Positions 1 through 8,036 of a stretch of 64,000 nt of DNA are shown one piece after another. The position numbers were made by a program, and so were the translations under genes. The DNA lies in assembly GCA_965224015.1 (NCBI GenBank), contig OZ245032.1:2604001-2668000 (forward strand), in the 5' to 3' direction. Source of the stretch: CBDCVD01 sp965224015 (GTDB lineage: Bacteria > Pseudomonadota > Alphaproteobacteria > Rhizobiales > CBDCVD01). The notes beneath the pieces were generated by a model. That model was not told the DNA's origin. It searched no databases and worked only from the letters and a program-made list of their open reading frames with translations. Position 1 is the first letter of the stretch; each line of letters starts with the position of its first letter.

Positions 1-888
1 TTGGCAGGCATTCCCGGTTGGGTCGCATGTCTGATGGTGATGTTTGTCGGTATTGTCATGGGGGCGGCGCAGGGTCTGCTGATCGCTTATGTGGGCATAC
101 CGTCATTCGTCGTCACGCTGGCGGGCCTGCTTGGCTATCAGGGCTTGATGCAGAAGATTTTGCCGACAGGTAACCTCAATGTCGGCGACCCGTTCGTTCG
201 TTCGATCGCTCGAATACTCATCCCCGACGCCTGGGGGCTGGTGCTGGCGGCGGTGCTGGTGATCGCCGTGGCGTTTCTGGCGCTGCGACGCCAGGCACAG
301 CGGCGCACGCGCGGGCTTGAGCTGGACTCCAGCTTCTCTTTGTGGGGTCAAGTCGCGTTCTTCGCGGTGTTGGTCTTCGCTGCCGTCCTGACGATGAACA
401 GCTATCGCTCGCTGCCGCTGATGATCCTGCTTTTGCTGGCGATCACCGCCCTCATGGGCTGGATCACAACGTCGTCTCCGTTCGGTCGTGCAATCTTCGC
501 CGTCGGTGGCAACCCGGAAAGCGCCCGGCGAGTGGGCATAAATGTCAAGCGCGTTCGCGTCGCCGCCTTCGGCATTGTCGGCCTGATGGCGGCCATCGGC
601 GGCATTTTCGGTGCTTCGCGCTTCGGCTCAGTATCCTATACCGCATTTGCTGGCGGCACGCTGCTGCTGGAGAGTATCGGTGCGGCGGTCATCGGCGGTA
701 CGTCACTATTTGGTGGGCGCGGGTCGGTATGGAACGCTATCCTTGGCGCGCTGGTAATCGGCTCGCTTGGCAACGGGCTTGACCTTTCCGGAGCGAGCGC
801 CGCCGACAAACTGATGTTTTCCGGTGCGATCCTATTGCTGGCCGTTGCCATTGACGCCCTGTCACGGCCGCCTGGCAGCGAACGATAG
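1..888 (+). CDS. Sugar ABC transporter permease (XylH/RbsC type), 5' partial
   Basis: Inner-membrane permease of a CUT2-class (ribose/xylose) ABC importer. The reading frame is open from base 1, so the N-terminus lies outside the window. The 295 visible residues are strongly hydrophobic and carry the family's features: a PSFVVTLAGLLGYQG segment, a charged cytoplasmic stretch near residues 95-112, the AVGGNPESARRVGIN loop near residue 165 that contacts the ATPase, and the C-terminal AAVIGGTSLFGGRGS motif. The long charged insert is more like XylH than RbsC. The stop codon overlaps the ribosome binding site of the next gene, so the two are co-transcribed, linking sugar uptake to the oxidoreductases downstream. 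The substrate is not readable from sequence. Confidence 0.9.
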   Translation: MAGIPGWVACLMVMFVGIVMGAAQGLLIAYVGIPSFVVTLAGLLGYQGLMQKILPTGNLNVGDPFVRSIARILIPDAWGLVLAAVLVIAVAFLALRRQAQRRTRGLELDSSFSLWGQVAFFAVLVFAAVLTMNSYRSLPLMILLLLAITALMGWITTSSPFGRAIFAVGGNPESARRVGINVKRVRVAAFGIVGLMAAIGGIFGASRFGSVSYTAFAGGTLLLESIGAAVIGGTSLFGGRGSVWNAILGALVIGSLGNGLDLSGASAADKLMFSGAILLLAVAIDALSRPPGSER

Positions 889-898
889 GAGGAAGGAC

Positions 899-1345
899 AT
901 GTGGTCCGGCGAACAACGTGAACTACTCGACTGCGTTCTCGATCAACTGATACCAGCGAGCACGGACGGTCGCGTACCGGCGGCCGGGGCGATTGGGGTT
1001 GCCGACTTTCTCTCGCAAGCGACCTCCTATGCCTGGGACCCGGCCGGTGCCGTCAACACGGTGCTGACGTGTATTTCGGACAAAGCCCCGGCGTTCGCGG
1101 CGCTTGATCCGGCCGACCGCGTGGCGGTGCTGAAACAGGTGGAGCAACAGGAGAGCGAGGCGTTCGCTACGCTCGTGCGCCTCACATATATGGGCTACTA
1201 CAGCCGCTCAGACATTCGCCCGCTGTTTGGCGTCGGCGCCCACCCCGTGCATCCCGGCGGCTATCCGGTGCCCCGCGAAGACGACGAACTCATGGAGACC
1301 CTGGTCGCTCCCGTACGCAATCGCGGCGAGGTCTACCGCAGATGA
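899..1345 (+). CDS. Gluconate 2-dehydrogenase subunit 3-like protein
   Basis: Small partner subunit (148 aa) of a membrane-associated GMC-type sugar/sugar-acid dehydrogenase. The sequence opens WSGEQRELLDCVLDQLIPA and ends with a YPVPREDDELMETL region, as in subunit 3 (gamma) proteins, which pair with the flavoprotein encoded next. The start is set by an AGGAGG at 887-892 that overlaps the stop codon of the preceding permease. No Tat or Sec signal is visible at the N-terminus, whereas many homologues carry one, so a cytoplasmic complex is possible. No cytochrome c subunit follows, so the electron acceptor is unknown. Assignment rests on family resemblance and on its position directly before a GMC gene. 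Confidence 0.75.
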   Translation: MWSGEQRELLDCVLDQLIPASTDGRVPAAGAIGVADFLSQATSYAWDPAGAVNTVLTCISDKAPAFAALDPADRVAVLKQVEQQESEAFATLVRLTYMGYYSRSDIRPLFGVGAHPVHPGGYPVPREDDELMETLVAPVRNRGEVYRR

Positions 1346-1361
1346 TCCGGCGACAAGAACA

Positions 1362-2987
1362 ATGACGCACAATTCTGATCCGGTTGATGTTCTGATTATC
1401 GGCGCGGGGGCCTCAGGCGCCGCAGTCGCCTGGTCTTTGCTTGAGACGCGTATGCGTATCCTTTGCCTTGAGCAGGGATCACGCATTGCGGATCAGGAGT
1501 TTCCGAGCCGTCGCGAGGACTATGAACTGGCACGGTATGCCGAATTCTCCTGCGATCCCAATGTCAGGAACCTAAAGCAGGACTACCCGATTAATGTTGA
1601 GGACAGCTGCATTGCGCCGGTGAACTGGAATGGTGTTGGCGGCTCGACCATCAATTTTCTTGGTCACTGGCCGCGGATGAAGCCATCCGACTTCAAGACC
1701 AGGACGCTTGACGGTGTGGCGCAAGACTGGCCTGTCGACTATGAAACACTCGAGCCGTTCTTTGCCATGAACGACCGCAATACCGGTGTCTCCGGCCTCG
1801 GCGGCAACCCTGCCTACCCGCATTACAGTCCCGAACTGCCGGCGATCCCCATCGGCAAGCTCGGACAGACGCTAGCCGGGGGATTTAATAAGCTGGGTTG
1901 GCACTGGTGGCCCTCGGATGTGGCAATCCTGAGCCAGGATCACGATGGGCGGCAGAAATGTGTCAATGCCGGCACCTGCGACCTCGGATGTGCGGCGGGC
2001 GCAAAGGGCGGCACCAATTTTACTTACTGGCCGATACTCGAAAACGCCGGGGTTGAACTGCGTACCGAAAGCCGCGTCCGCGAGATCCGCGTCAATCCCG
2101 AGACAGGCCTTGCCTGCGGCGTGCTCTATCATGGGGCCGACAGGCAGGTGCATGAACAAAAGGCCGAACTGATCATTATAGCCTGCAACGGCGTCGGCAC
2201 GCCGCGACTGTTGCTGAACTCAAAGTCCGACCTGTTTCCACAGGGTCTCGCCAACCGCTCGGGCCTGGTTGGCAAGAACCTGATGTTCCACCCGCTGATT
2301 GGGGTGGCCGGCGTCTTCGACGAACCCATGAAGGGCCATGAAGGCCCGATGGCATGTTCGATCCTCAGCCAGCAGTTCTACGAGACCGATCCGCAATGTG
2401 ATTTCGTTCGCGGCTACGGGCTGCATTCGGGACGCTCCACCACCCCGATGACCTACGCGCTCGGTGGCTACGGGATCGACAACCCGATTCCCTGGGGTGC
2501 TGAACATCGCGCCATCATGGACGATATCTATCCCAATCTCGCCGGCCTGACGGTGGTGTCCGAGGACCTGCCCGAGGAGCACAATTGCGTGACACTTGAT
2601 CCGGAGCTTACCGACAGTGATGGCATTGCAGCGCCGAAGATCAATTATCGCTTGGGAGACAACACCAAAAAGATGCTAAGGCACGGTGAAGAGCGGGCGA
2701 AAGAGGTCCTGCTCGCCGCTGGTGCCAGGAAGCTTCTTTGCCGGAAAGACCACAAGGTCTGGTGGCGGGCCGGTTGGCATCAGATGGGCACTTGCCGGAT
2801 GGGCAACGACCCCAAGGCATCGGTGGTCAATGGGTGGGGCCGCAGCCACGACGTGAAGAACCTGTTTATTGTCGATGGTTCGATCTTCGTGACCGCCGGT
2901 GCGGTCAATCCGACATCCACAATCCAAGCGCTGGCGCTATATGTTGGCGACAGCATCAAAAACAATATCGCCAGTTTGTTCGATTGA
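1362..2987 (+). CDS. GMC-family FAD oxidoreductase (gluconate/sugar dehydrogenase large subunit-like)
   Basis: Flavoprotein of 541 aa that oxidises an alcohol or sugar group. The FAD dinucleotide-binding motif GAGASG is at residues 14-19, followed by the acidic LEQG end of the second strand. A GGSTINFLGHW segment corresponds to the GMC FAD-contact region, and the C-terminal domain has the active-site His in GWHQMGTCRMG and the partner Asn in GAVNPTSTIQAL. A four-cysteine patch (CVNAGTCDLGC) resembles that of gluconate and sorbitol dehydrogenase large subunits. The ATG at 1362 places the FAD motif at the usual distance from the start; a longer reading frame upstream overlaps the previous gene and is unlikely. 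It forms an operon with the subunit 3 gene. Substrate unassigned. Confidence 0.88.
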   Translation: MTHNSDPVDVLIIGAGASGAAVAWSLLETRMRILCLEQGSRIADQEFPSRREDYELARYAEFSCDPNVRNLKQDYPINVEDSCIAPVNWNGVGGSTINFLGHWPRMKPSDFKTRTLDGVAQDWPVDYETLEPFFAMNDRNTGVSGLGGNPAYPHYSPELPAIPIGKLGQTLAGGFNKLGWHWWPSDVAILSQDHDGRQKCVNAGTCDLGCAAGAKGGTNFTYWPILENAGVELRTESRVREIRVNPETGLACGVLYHGADRQVHEQKAELIIIACNGVGTPRLLLNSKSDLFPQGLANRSGLVGKNLMFHPLIGVAGVFDEPMKGHEGPMACSILSQQFYETDPQCDFVRGYGLHSGRSTTPMTYALGGYGIDNPIPWGAEHRAIMDDIYPNLAGLTVVSEDLPEEHNCVTLDPELTDSDGIAAPKINYRLGDNTKKMLRHGEERAKEVLLAAGARKLLCRKDHKVWWRAGWHQMGTCRMGNDPKASVVNGWGRSHDVKNLFIVDGSIFVTAGAVNPTSTIQALALYVGDSIKNNIASLFD

Positions 2988-2995
2988 GTCCGGTC

Positions 2996-3358
2996 ATGAG
3001 CTTTGCGACAAAAATATATCGAGGCCGTGCATTGGTCGACGGCCAAGCCGCCATTGACGTTGCAAGCCCCGCGAAAGAGGTGTATGTCGCAACCGTGGCC
3101 GCGGCCGGCATGGATGATGATGATGATGCGCAACGCGCGCGGGAAAGTGCACGAGACGCCTTTCCGCATACGCCGATCTCCGCCTATGCCGTGGCAAAGC
3201 TGGGCCACAATATCGGGCTTGCGAAAGGCGCGGTGCAGATTATCGGCGTCAAATACCACACCAACAGGAATCGGACACGACGACGGCTCACATCTCGTCC
3301 TGCACGATTATCCGGTGCTCAAGCCTGTCACCAGGCAATTCGATAAGGATGCGGCGGC
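2996..3358 (+). pseudogene. Gene fossil, first part aldehyde-dehydrogenase-like
   Basis: An ATG at 2996 begins a frame whose first 55 or so residues resemble the N-terminus of an aldehyde dehydrogenase (VDGQAAIDVASPAKEV..ATVAAAG...ARESARDAF). The similarity stops abruptly. A second plausible coding piece, with GHDDGSHLVLHDYPVLKP, lies in another frame just before 3358 and its parent is not recognised. The stretch has several frames open but no complete product, so I read it as two fused gene remnants. A GAT trinucleotide run at 3113-3127 encodes five aspartates. An intact dehydrogenase here would have fitted the sugar-oxidation neighbours. Confidence 0.5.
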
Positions 3359-4528
3359 ATGAAGATCACCGGGGTCATAAGCCATGTCTTGCAGTATGAT
3401 CTGGCAGAGGAACTGGGCTATTCACAACAGTTCTATACCAAACGCACGGCGCATCTGGTGGAGGTGCGGACCGACGAGGGTGTGACCGGCTGGGGCGAGT
3501 GCTTCGGACCGGGCAATGTGGCGATTGCCAACAAGGCGATTGTCGAAAAGGTTCTGCAACCAATGGTGCTGGGCGACGACCCGTTGGATCGAGACGTGAT
3601 CTGGCACAAGGCCTACAACCTGCTGCGCGACCACGGGCAAAAAGGAATGCCAATGCAGGCGTTGTCCGGCGTTGACATCGCCCTGTGGGACATCGCTGGC
3701 AAGGTGGCCGGACTGCCGATCCACAAGCTGATCGGCGGCACTTATCGCGACAAAATCAAGGCCTATGGCTACGGCATGATGCTGAAGCGCGAAAGCCTGG
3801 ATGACCACATTGCAAGGTTTCGCGACGAGGCCGCCGCCATCCGCGACATGGGTTTTGCCGCTGCCAAGATGAAGGTCGGGCTCGGACCAAAGGCGGATGT
3901 GGTGCTGTGCCGGGCTGTGCGCGAGGGCGTGGGAGACGATTTTCCGTTCATGGTCGACGCCAATCACTGTTACACGACATCCGACGCATTTTATGTTGGA
4001 CGGGCTCTTGAGGAATTGCAAGCCTACTGGTTCGAAGAACCGGTAGCGCCCGAGGATCTTGACGCTTACCGTGAACTGCGCGCCGGATTGAAGGTCAATA
4101 TTTCAGGCGGTGAGGCCGAGTTCAACCGATGGGGATGGCGGCAATTACTGGAAAGTCGCGGGCTTGATATTGCGCAACCGGAAGTCTGCGCGCTCGGCGG
4201 AATTAGTGAGTATCTGCGCATACTTGCACTGGCGCATGCGCATTTTACGCCGGTGATCAATCATGTCTGGGGATCAGCCATTGCGGTGGCGACGAATCTG
4301 CACCTGCTCGCCGCCATGCCGCCTCTGCCGGGCGGGTTGCATCCTTGGGAGCCGATGCTTGAATTCGACACGACGGACAATCGGTTTCGCGACGAATTGC
4401 TACGCGAGCCCTTGGACGTTCGGGGGCAAGTCAAGACGTTGAACGGAAACGTTAGCGTGCCAACAGGGCCTGGCTTAGGTGTCAGTCCCGATATCGATTT
4501 CATCAAACGCCACGCAATCCAACCCTGA
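3359..4528 (+). CDS. Enolase-superfamily sugar-acid enzyme (mandelate racemase/galactarolactone cycloisomerase-like)
   Basis: A 389-aa enzyme of the mandelate racemase branch, which abstracts the proton alpha to a carboxylate using Mg2+. The sequence shows the KxK catalytic lysines (K170, K172 in KMKVG), metal ligands D200 (DAN), E226 (FEEP) and E252 (GGE), and H302 in NHVWGS, spaced as in the family. The NHVWG sequence and overall length recall D-galactarolactone cycloisomerase of Agrobacterium, but dehydratases of galactonate or related acids cannot be excluded. ATG 3359 gives the canonical start MKITGV. Next to a sugar dehydrogenase pair and a sugar permease, a role in oxidative sugar-acid catabolism is likely. 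Confidence 0.85.
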   Translation: MKITGVISHVLQYDLAEELGYSQQFYTKRTAHLVEVRTDEGVTGWGECFGPGNVAIANKAIVEKVLQPMVLGDDPLDRDVIWHKAYNLLRDHGQKGMPMQALSGVDIALWDIAGKVAGLPIHKLIGGTYRDKIKAYGYGMMLKRESLDDHIARFRDEAAAIRDMGFAAAKMKVGLGPKADVVLCRAVREGVGDDFPFMVDANHCYTTSDAFYVGRALEELQAYWFEEPVAPEDLDAYRELRAGLKVNISGGEAEFNRWGWRQLLESRGLDIAQPEVCALGGISEYLRILALAHAHFTPVINHVWGSAIAVATNLHLLAAMPPLPGGLHPWEPMLEFDTTDNRFRDELLREPLDVRGQVKTLNGNVSVPTGPGLGVSPDIDFIKRHAIQP

Positions 4529-4571
4529 TATCATGAGCCCCTGTCGAGGGCCCTTGGTATAAAGGCTATAA

Positions 4572-4614
4572 AGGGGCGCGGGGCCGGGTGATGCCCGTTA
4601 ATAGAGAAGTCCAC
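4572..4614 (+). repeat. Dispersed intergenic repeat, family D (copy 1)
   Basis: G-rich stretch ending in GTGATGCCCGTTAATAGAGA and a GTCCACCT tail. Related sequences occur at 54650-54705, 56207-56262, in reverse near 48568-48628, and weakly near 45281-45313. Just before it, 4548-4559 matches one end of the family A element (GGGCCCTTGGTA) without the rest. The function of family D is unknown. Confidence 0.4.
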
Positions 4615-4662
4615 CTGTGCATCGGCGCCATCGGGATCGAACGCCAGAACCAGGATCGGCAG

Positions 4663-4830
4663 GACCAATCTCGCCTACAATTTCCGATGTGCTACAACCG
4701 CTTTTGTGCAACAACGTACCTGCGGTTGGTTGCGGTTGGCCTACAATTTCCGATGTGCTACAACATGATCAATTGTGTGGACGTACTGTGCTTCGTTGCG
4801 GTTGGCCTACAATTTCCGATGTGCTACAAC
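4663..4830 (+). CRISPR. Orphan mini-CRISPR array, type II-C-like (3 repeats, 2 spacers)
   Basis: Two identical 36-nt repeats lie at 4729-4764 and 4795-4830. A third unit at 4663-4698 keeps the last 26 nt perfectly (from 4673) but its first 10 nt are degenerate. Both spacers (4699-4728 and 4765-4794) are exactly 30 nt and unrelated to each other. The repeat starts GTTGCGG and ends GTGCTACAAC; 36-nt repeats with GTTG at one end, an internal ATTTC and a TGCTACAA-Y end, with 30-nt spacers, are characteristic of type II-C systems such as that of Neisseria. No cas9, cas1 or cas2 gene and no obvious tracrRNA anti-repeat is present in the window. The degenerate unit probably marks the old, leader-distal end. 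Confidence 0.85.
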
Positions 4831-5061
4831 GAGTTCGTCGTTTGTGAAGAATTTCTATTGCGTTGATATTGTTTGATTATCAGGCTTTTCCGGGCCTTCG
4901 ATATTGCAAGATTTTGCACCCCTGTGGTTTGTTTCCTTGCAATTTGCGTAACGTCCTTTTCTGTGATTCACTGGCCAAGCAAGTGATTTGGAGAGGGATA
5001 TGAAACCAAGAGAACCTTTTAAAACCGGTCAGTTCGATAGGTTTCGTTCAAGGTTGGATCA

Positions 5062-5162
5062 TACCAAGGGCCCTTGACAATGACTCATGGGTTAGCGTCA
5101 AAGAGGTGTGTTAGCAAGGCTGTACACCAGTCGGCGTGTAAATAAAGCCCATACCGCTGGTA
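5062..5162 (+). mobile_element. Family A MITE, copy 1 (101 bp, TSD TCA)
   Basis: Runs from TACCAAGGG to CGCTGGTA and is flanked by TCA at 5059-5061 and 5163-5165. Excising it with one TCA restores the IS5 transposase frame, which proves the insertion and fixes its borders. It contains no protein-coding capacity. The 3-bp TNA duplication suggests mobilisation by an IS5/IS1031-type transposase. Confidence 0.9.
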
Positions 5163-5540
5163 TCAGATCATCAATAGGGGCCACGAGAAGGCGATTTTAG
5201 CCGACAAGATCGATTGGCAATTTCTGTCGGATAAATGTGAGGCAGTCTATACGGACAAAGCCGGCCACCCGCCCCTTTCGACGCGGCTGATGGCGGGACT
5301 GCATATCCTCAAATATGCCGACAATCTTTCCGATGAGGAAGTCTGCGCCCGCTTTGTGGAGAACCCGTATTATCAGTATTTGTGTGGCGAGGAGTTCTTT
5401 CGCCATGATCTGCCGCTTGAGCGCTCGTCAATGACCCGATGGCGTCAGCGGATGGGCGAGGAGAGGATACAAGCCCTGTTGCAGGAGAGCCTTGCCGTGG
5501 CCCTGAAAGTGGGGGCTGCGAAGCCTTCGGATTTTACCTA

Positions 5541-5812
5541 GAGCGTGTCAGGTCTTAATAGAATCAATTCTGTTTCTCGATTGGCGAGGCGATCCACGTT
5601 CAAGGCGATCGAAGAGCGATGTTTATCCATCTCTCGAGAGCGGCTTGGGCGTGGGCGTTGCGCCAATCGGAAACCCGAAGGGACGGGCGCTTTTGCACCA
5701 ATATGGACCTTAAGCCTCTTGCAAATAGCCCCACTATATCCTGCGAGACTTAAGGCCCATCTTGGCGCAAAATCGCTCCGTCAGAATGGTTCTATTCAGA
5801 CCTGACACGCTC
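5541..5812 (+). mobile_element. Family B element, copy 1 (272 bp, TA flanks)
   Basis: Begins GAGCGTGTCAGGTCTTAATA and ends with its imperfect inverted copy; TA dinucleotides flank it at 5539-5540 and 5813-5814. Inside are two further inverted repeats: GATTGGCG/CGCCAATC arms with a GCTTGGGCGTGGGCG segment, and CTTAAG..CTC/GAGACTTAAG. It interrupts the IS5 transposase directly after the codon for Thr in PSDFT, and the junction reads TAG. No transposase is encoded. TA flanks point to an IS630/Tc1-mariner-type mobiliser. Confidence 0.85.
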
Positions 5813-5814
5813 TA

Positions 5815-5877
5815 GATCAGCATGGCGTTAGCTTTACCCATTTTGCCAGGAGTAAAGCTAACGCCATAAAGCTGATC
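5815..5877. repeat. Long hairpin next to family B copy 1
   Basis: Left arm 5815-5837 (GATCAGC then ATGGCGTTAGCTTTAC) pairs with right arm 5852-5877, giving 23 base pairs interrupted by a 3-nt AAA bulge, with a 14-nt loop. It directly follows the TA at the end of family B copy 1, inside the dead IS5. No second copy was seen in the window. It could be another miniature element. Confidence 0.75.
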
Positions 5878-5890
5878 GCCCTGAAATCTA

Positions 5891-5948
5891 TAGCAAAATG
5901 CGAGAAAAATACTAAATGCCCATGATTCCAATTAAACGCATTTTGCTA
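5891..5948 (+). mobile_element. Family C miniature element, copy 1 (58 bp)
   Basis: Ends TAGCAAAATGCG and CGCATTTTGCTA are perfect 12-bp inverted repeats, flanked by TA at 5889-5890 and 5949-5950. The core includes CCCATGATTCCAA. A diverged relative lies at 60159-60219. It sits just before the point where IS5 transposase coding sequence resumes. Confidence 0.75.
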
Positions 5949-6046
5949 TAGTCACAAGTTTCGGGTCTTTACCGCCGGCCAGAAACGAAGGGTGACACCG
6001 GCCATCAAACGCCAGATAAGACGACGGGCAGCAATTGAGCCGGTGA

Positions 6047-6147
6047 TACCAGCGGTATTGGCTTTGTGTACACGCTGACTTGTGTGTCGTATTGATAAGA
6101 CAACGGTTTTACGCTGGGCCAGGAGTCAAACGCAAGGCCCCTTGGTA
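6047..6147 (-). mobile_element. Family A MITE, copy 2 (101 bp, TSD TGA)
   Basis: Inverted relative to copy 1; runs TACCAGCGG to CTTGGTA with TGA duplicated at 6044-6046 and 6148-6150. Removing it with one TGA rejoins the IS5 transposase frame (IEPVMGHLK). Its interior is more diverged than that of the other copies, so it may be the oldest insertion. Confidence 0.88.
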
Positions 6148-6336
6148 TGATGGGTCATCTCAAGTCAGGGCACCGCATGGATCGGAACTATCTTGCTCAT
6201 GAACAAGGCGATGCCATCAACCCGATCCTTGCAGCCGCAGGCTACAACTTCCGCCTTATCCTCAAATGGATCAAGGCTTTTTGGTTCAAAATCTGGATCA
6301 TGTGGATAGTCAATCAATCAGCCAAAATCGCATAGT

Positions 6337-6681
6337 TCACAATCGACTAGTAAAGGTGATTGCTTTTTGGCTTAGCATATCCTGCAACTCACCGGCCTGG
6401 AACATCTCGCGCACAATATCGCAGCCCCCGACAAACTCCCCCTTGATATAGAGTTGGGGTATCGTCGGCCAATCGGAAAAAACCTTTATGCCCTCGCGCA
6501 AATCGTCGGATTGCAATACATTAATGCCCTGATAATCCAAATTCATGTAGTCGAGTATTTGTGCAACCTGACTGGAAAAACCACATTGTGGGAAATCCGG
6601 CGTGCCCTTCATAAACAACACCACGTCATTTTGATCAACGACGGTCCTGATCCACTCACTCATTTGCGTTTCCTGGGCCAT
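6337..6681 (-). CDS. grxD: Monothiol glutaredoxin (CGFS type)
   Basis: Cytoplasmic monothiol glutaredoxin of 114 aa that carries and delivers [2Fe-2S] clusters with glutathione. The active-site CGFS is at residues 33-36, preceded by the family KGTPDFPQ segment, and followed by the glutathione-contact WPTIPQLYIKGEFVGGCDI region. Start chosen at ATG 6681, which has AGGA eight bases upstream; a further 10 codons are open but less likely. The length matches GrxD/Grx4 proteins. It is the last gene of a minus-strand group; its stop lies two bases from the end of the dead IS5 transposase frame, so the original downstream sequence has probably been lost. Confidence 0.95.
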   Translation of the reverse strand: MAQETQMSEWIRTVVDQNDVVLFMKGTPDFPQCGFSSQVAQILDYMNLDYQGINVLQSDDLREGIKVFSDWPTIPQLYIKGEFVGGCDIVREMFQAGELQDMLSQKAITFTSRL

Positions 6682-6739
6682 AAATTTTATCCTGTCTTCA
6701 ATTTGCAACATCAGTATCTAAGCGCTTCGGTGACGGATT

Positions 6740-7495
6740 TCAATCACTTCCTGCATTTTTGCCTTTGCCGTAGCTGACGTACTGGAACCGCATATCGCGG
6801 GCGTCGTACAAAAGCAGCCGACCAACAAGGCCCGATCCGATCCCGAGTGCCTGCTTGATAACTTCCATAGCCTGCAAGGAGCCAACAACGCCCGTCAGGG
6901 CTCCCAAAATGCCAACCTGCGCACAAGTGGGCACGCTCCCCGCAGCGGGGACCTGAGGCACAAGATCACGGTAGGACGGATTATTGCCACAGTAAGGCTT
7001 GAGTGTGGTGATCTGACCATCGAATTGTCCCACAGCCGCCGAAACGAGGGGGATTTCAAGGACCGCACAGGCATCCGCTACCGCAAATCGGGTGGCGAAA
7101 TTATCGCAACCGTCAGCAACAAGATCATAATTTGCCAATATATCCCTGGCATTGGCCGCGTCTATGCGCTGGTCATAAGGCATTATGGTTGTGTGGGGAT
7201 TGATTTTTTCCAGCGCTGCTGCCGCGCAAACGACCTTGGATCGGCCAAGATCGCTGCTTGTATAGAGGATCTGTCGCTGCAAATTGGATAGGGATACGGT
7301 GTCATCGTCGACGATGCCAAGGGTGCCAATTCCCGCTGCCGCCAGATACATCAGACACGGAGCCCCCAGACCGCCAGCGCCGATAACACAGACCTTTGCC
7401 GCGCGTAACTTCCGCTGCCCGTGTCCACCGACCTCTGGCAGCACCAGGTGGCGCGCATAGCGCTCCAGTTCCTCATCAGACAGCCGCGTTATCAT
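6740..7495 (-). CDS. ThiF/MoeB/HesA-family E1-like adenylyltransferase
   Basis: Activates the C-terminal Gly-Gly of a ubiquitin-like sulfur carrier (MoaD or ThiS) by adenylation, in molybdopterin or thiamine synthesis. The 251 aa show the ATP-binding GAGGLG at 39-44, the DDDTVSLSNLQRQILY region with the catalytic Arg, and TCAQVGILG with the conserved Cys near the C-terminal third. The two CxxC zinc pairs of typical MoeB are not present (the first position reads PYCGNNPS), so a ThiF-like or divergent MoeB role is equally possible. There is no C-terminal rhodanese domain. The start ATG 7495 has no strong ribosome site. It follows dut closely and probably shares its transcript. Confidence 0.85.
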   Translation of the reverse strand: MITRLSDEELERYARHLVLPEVGGHGQRKLRAAKVCVIGAGGLGAPCLMYLAAAGIGTLGIVDDDTVSLSNLQRQILYTSSDLGRSKVVCAAAALEKINPHTTIMPYDQRIDAANARDILANYDLVADGCDNFATRFAVADACAVLEIPLVSAAVGQFDGQITTLKPYCGNNPSYRDLVPQVPAAGSVPTCAQVGILGALTGVVGSLQAMEVIKQALGIGSGLVGRLLLYDARDMRFQYVSYGKGKNAGSD

Positions 7496-7522
7496 CGCAA
7501 TCTCGCGAGTCCAGGTAAACGA

Positions 7523-7533
7523 ACACGCTCTAG
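7523..7533. repeat. Family B terminus remnant at the dut stop codon
   Basis: ACACGCTCTAG here matches 11 bp of the family B end; the TAG stop of dut (minus strand, 7532-7530) lies in it. No other part of the element is present. With such a short match this could be chance, but the same terminus recurs at other gene ends in the window. Confidence 0.4.
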
Positions 7534-8036
7534 TGGCCCGTCGAGCCAAAGCCTTGTTCACCGCGCACGGTTTCGTCCAGTTGTTCCACACAAACCAGCT
7601 TGGCTCGTGTCACCGGGGCGATGACCAGTTGAGCAATACGATCCCCCCGCGAGATGGTATACGTCTTTGTGCCGAAGTTAACCAGGATCACCTTGATTTC
7701 GCCGCGGTAGTCCGAATCGATGGTCCCGGGGGCGTTCAGCACGCCGATGCCGTGGCGCATGGCCAGGCCGGAGCGTGCCCGCACCTGGCCCTCGAACTCA
7801 GGCGGCAGGCTGATAGCAAGCCCCGTCGGTACCAGGCTGCGCTCGCCGGACTGCAAAATGAGGTCCTGGCCCACCGCCGCGCGCAAATCGCAGCCCGCTG
7901 CCCCGGCGGTTTCATAAGCGGGAAGTGGCAGATCCGTGCCATGCGCCAGGCGGGTGATTTTGACATCCACATCAAAGCTCGTATGCACTTTAAGTCCTGA
8001 CTCCCCATTCATATCCATCGTTGTCGTTCTAGCCAT
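7530..8036 (-). CDS. dut: dUTP diphosphatase (dUTPase)
   Basis: Hydrolyses dUTP to dUMP and pyrophosphate, keeping uracil out of DNA and feeding thymidylate synthesis. All five trimeric-dUTPase motifs are present in order: AGAAGCDLRA, RARSGLAMRHGIGVL, GTIDSDYRGEI, RGDRIAQLVI and the C-terminal RGEQGFGSTGH. With ATG 8036 the protein is 168 aa, about 15 longer than usual, and the start overlaps the coaBC stop by 8 bp; ATGs at 8018 and 8012 would give a more standard length. The coupling with coaBC is common in proteobacteria. The stop codon falls in a short match to the family B element end. Confidence 0.95.
   Translation of the reverse strand: MARTTTMDMNGESGLKVHTSFDVDVKITRLAHGTDLPLPAYETAGAAGCDLRAAVGQDLILQSGERSLVPTGLAISLPPEFEGQVRARSGLAMRHGIGVLNAPGTIDSDYRGEIKVILVNFGTKTYTISRGDRIAQLVIAPVTRAKLVCVEQLDETVRGEQGFGSTGH

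Larger units (their letters stand above)
5000..6335 (+). pseudogene. IS5-family transposase, broken into pieces by nested insertions
   Basis: The ATG at 5000, behind a GAGAGGG ribosome site, opens MKPREPFKTGQFDRFRSRLD, a typical IS5-family N-terminus. Removing the 101-bp element at 5062-5162 and one TCA restores the frame (LDQIINRGHEKAILADKIDW) and it runs to ..AAKPSDFT at 5540. The C-terminal part returns at about 5951 (FTAGQKRRVTPAIKR..) and, after removing a second 101-bp element at 6047-6147 and one TGA, continues in frame as AAIEPVMGHLKSGHR..RNYL to the stop at 6333-6335. The central catalytic DDE portion is missing, replaced by a family B element, a hairpin and a family C element. The IS is dead; its ends could not be placed with confidence. 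Confidence 0.88.

Noticed and set aside
4588..4866. 92-codon open frame across the CRISPR array with a threefold LQFPMCYN repeat
   Set aside because: The peptide repeat is only the translation of the 36-nt CRISPR repeats; there is no ribosome site and no conserved protein pattern.
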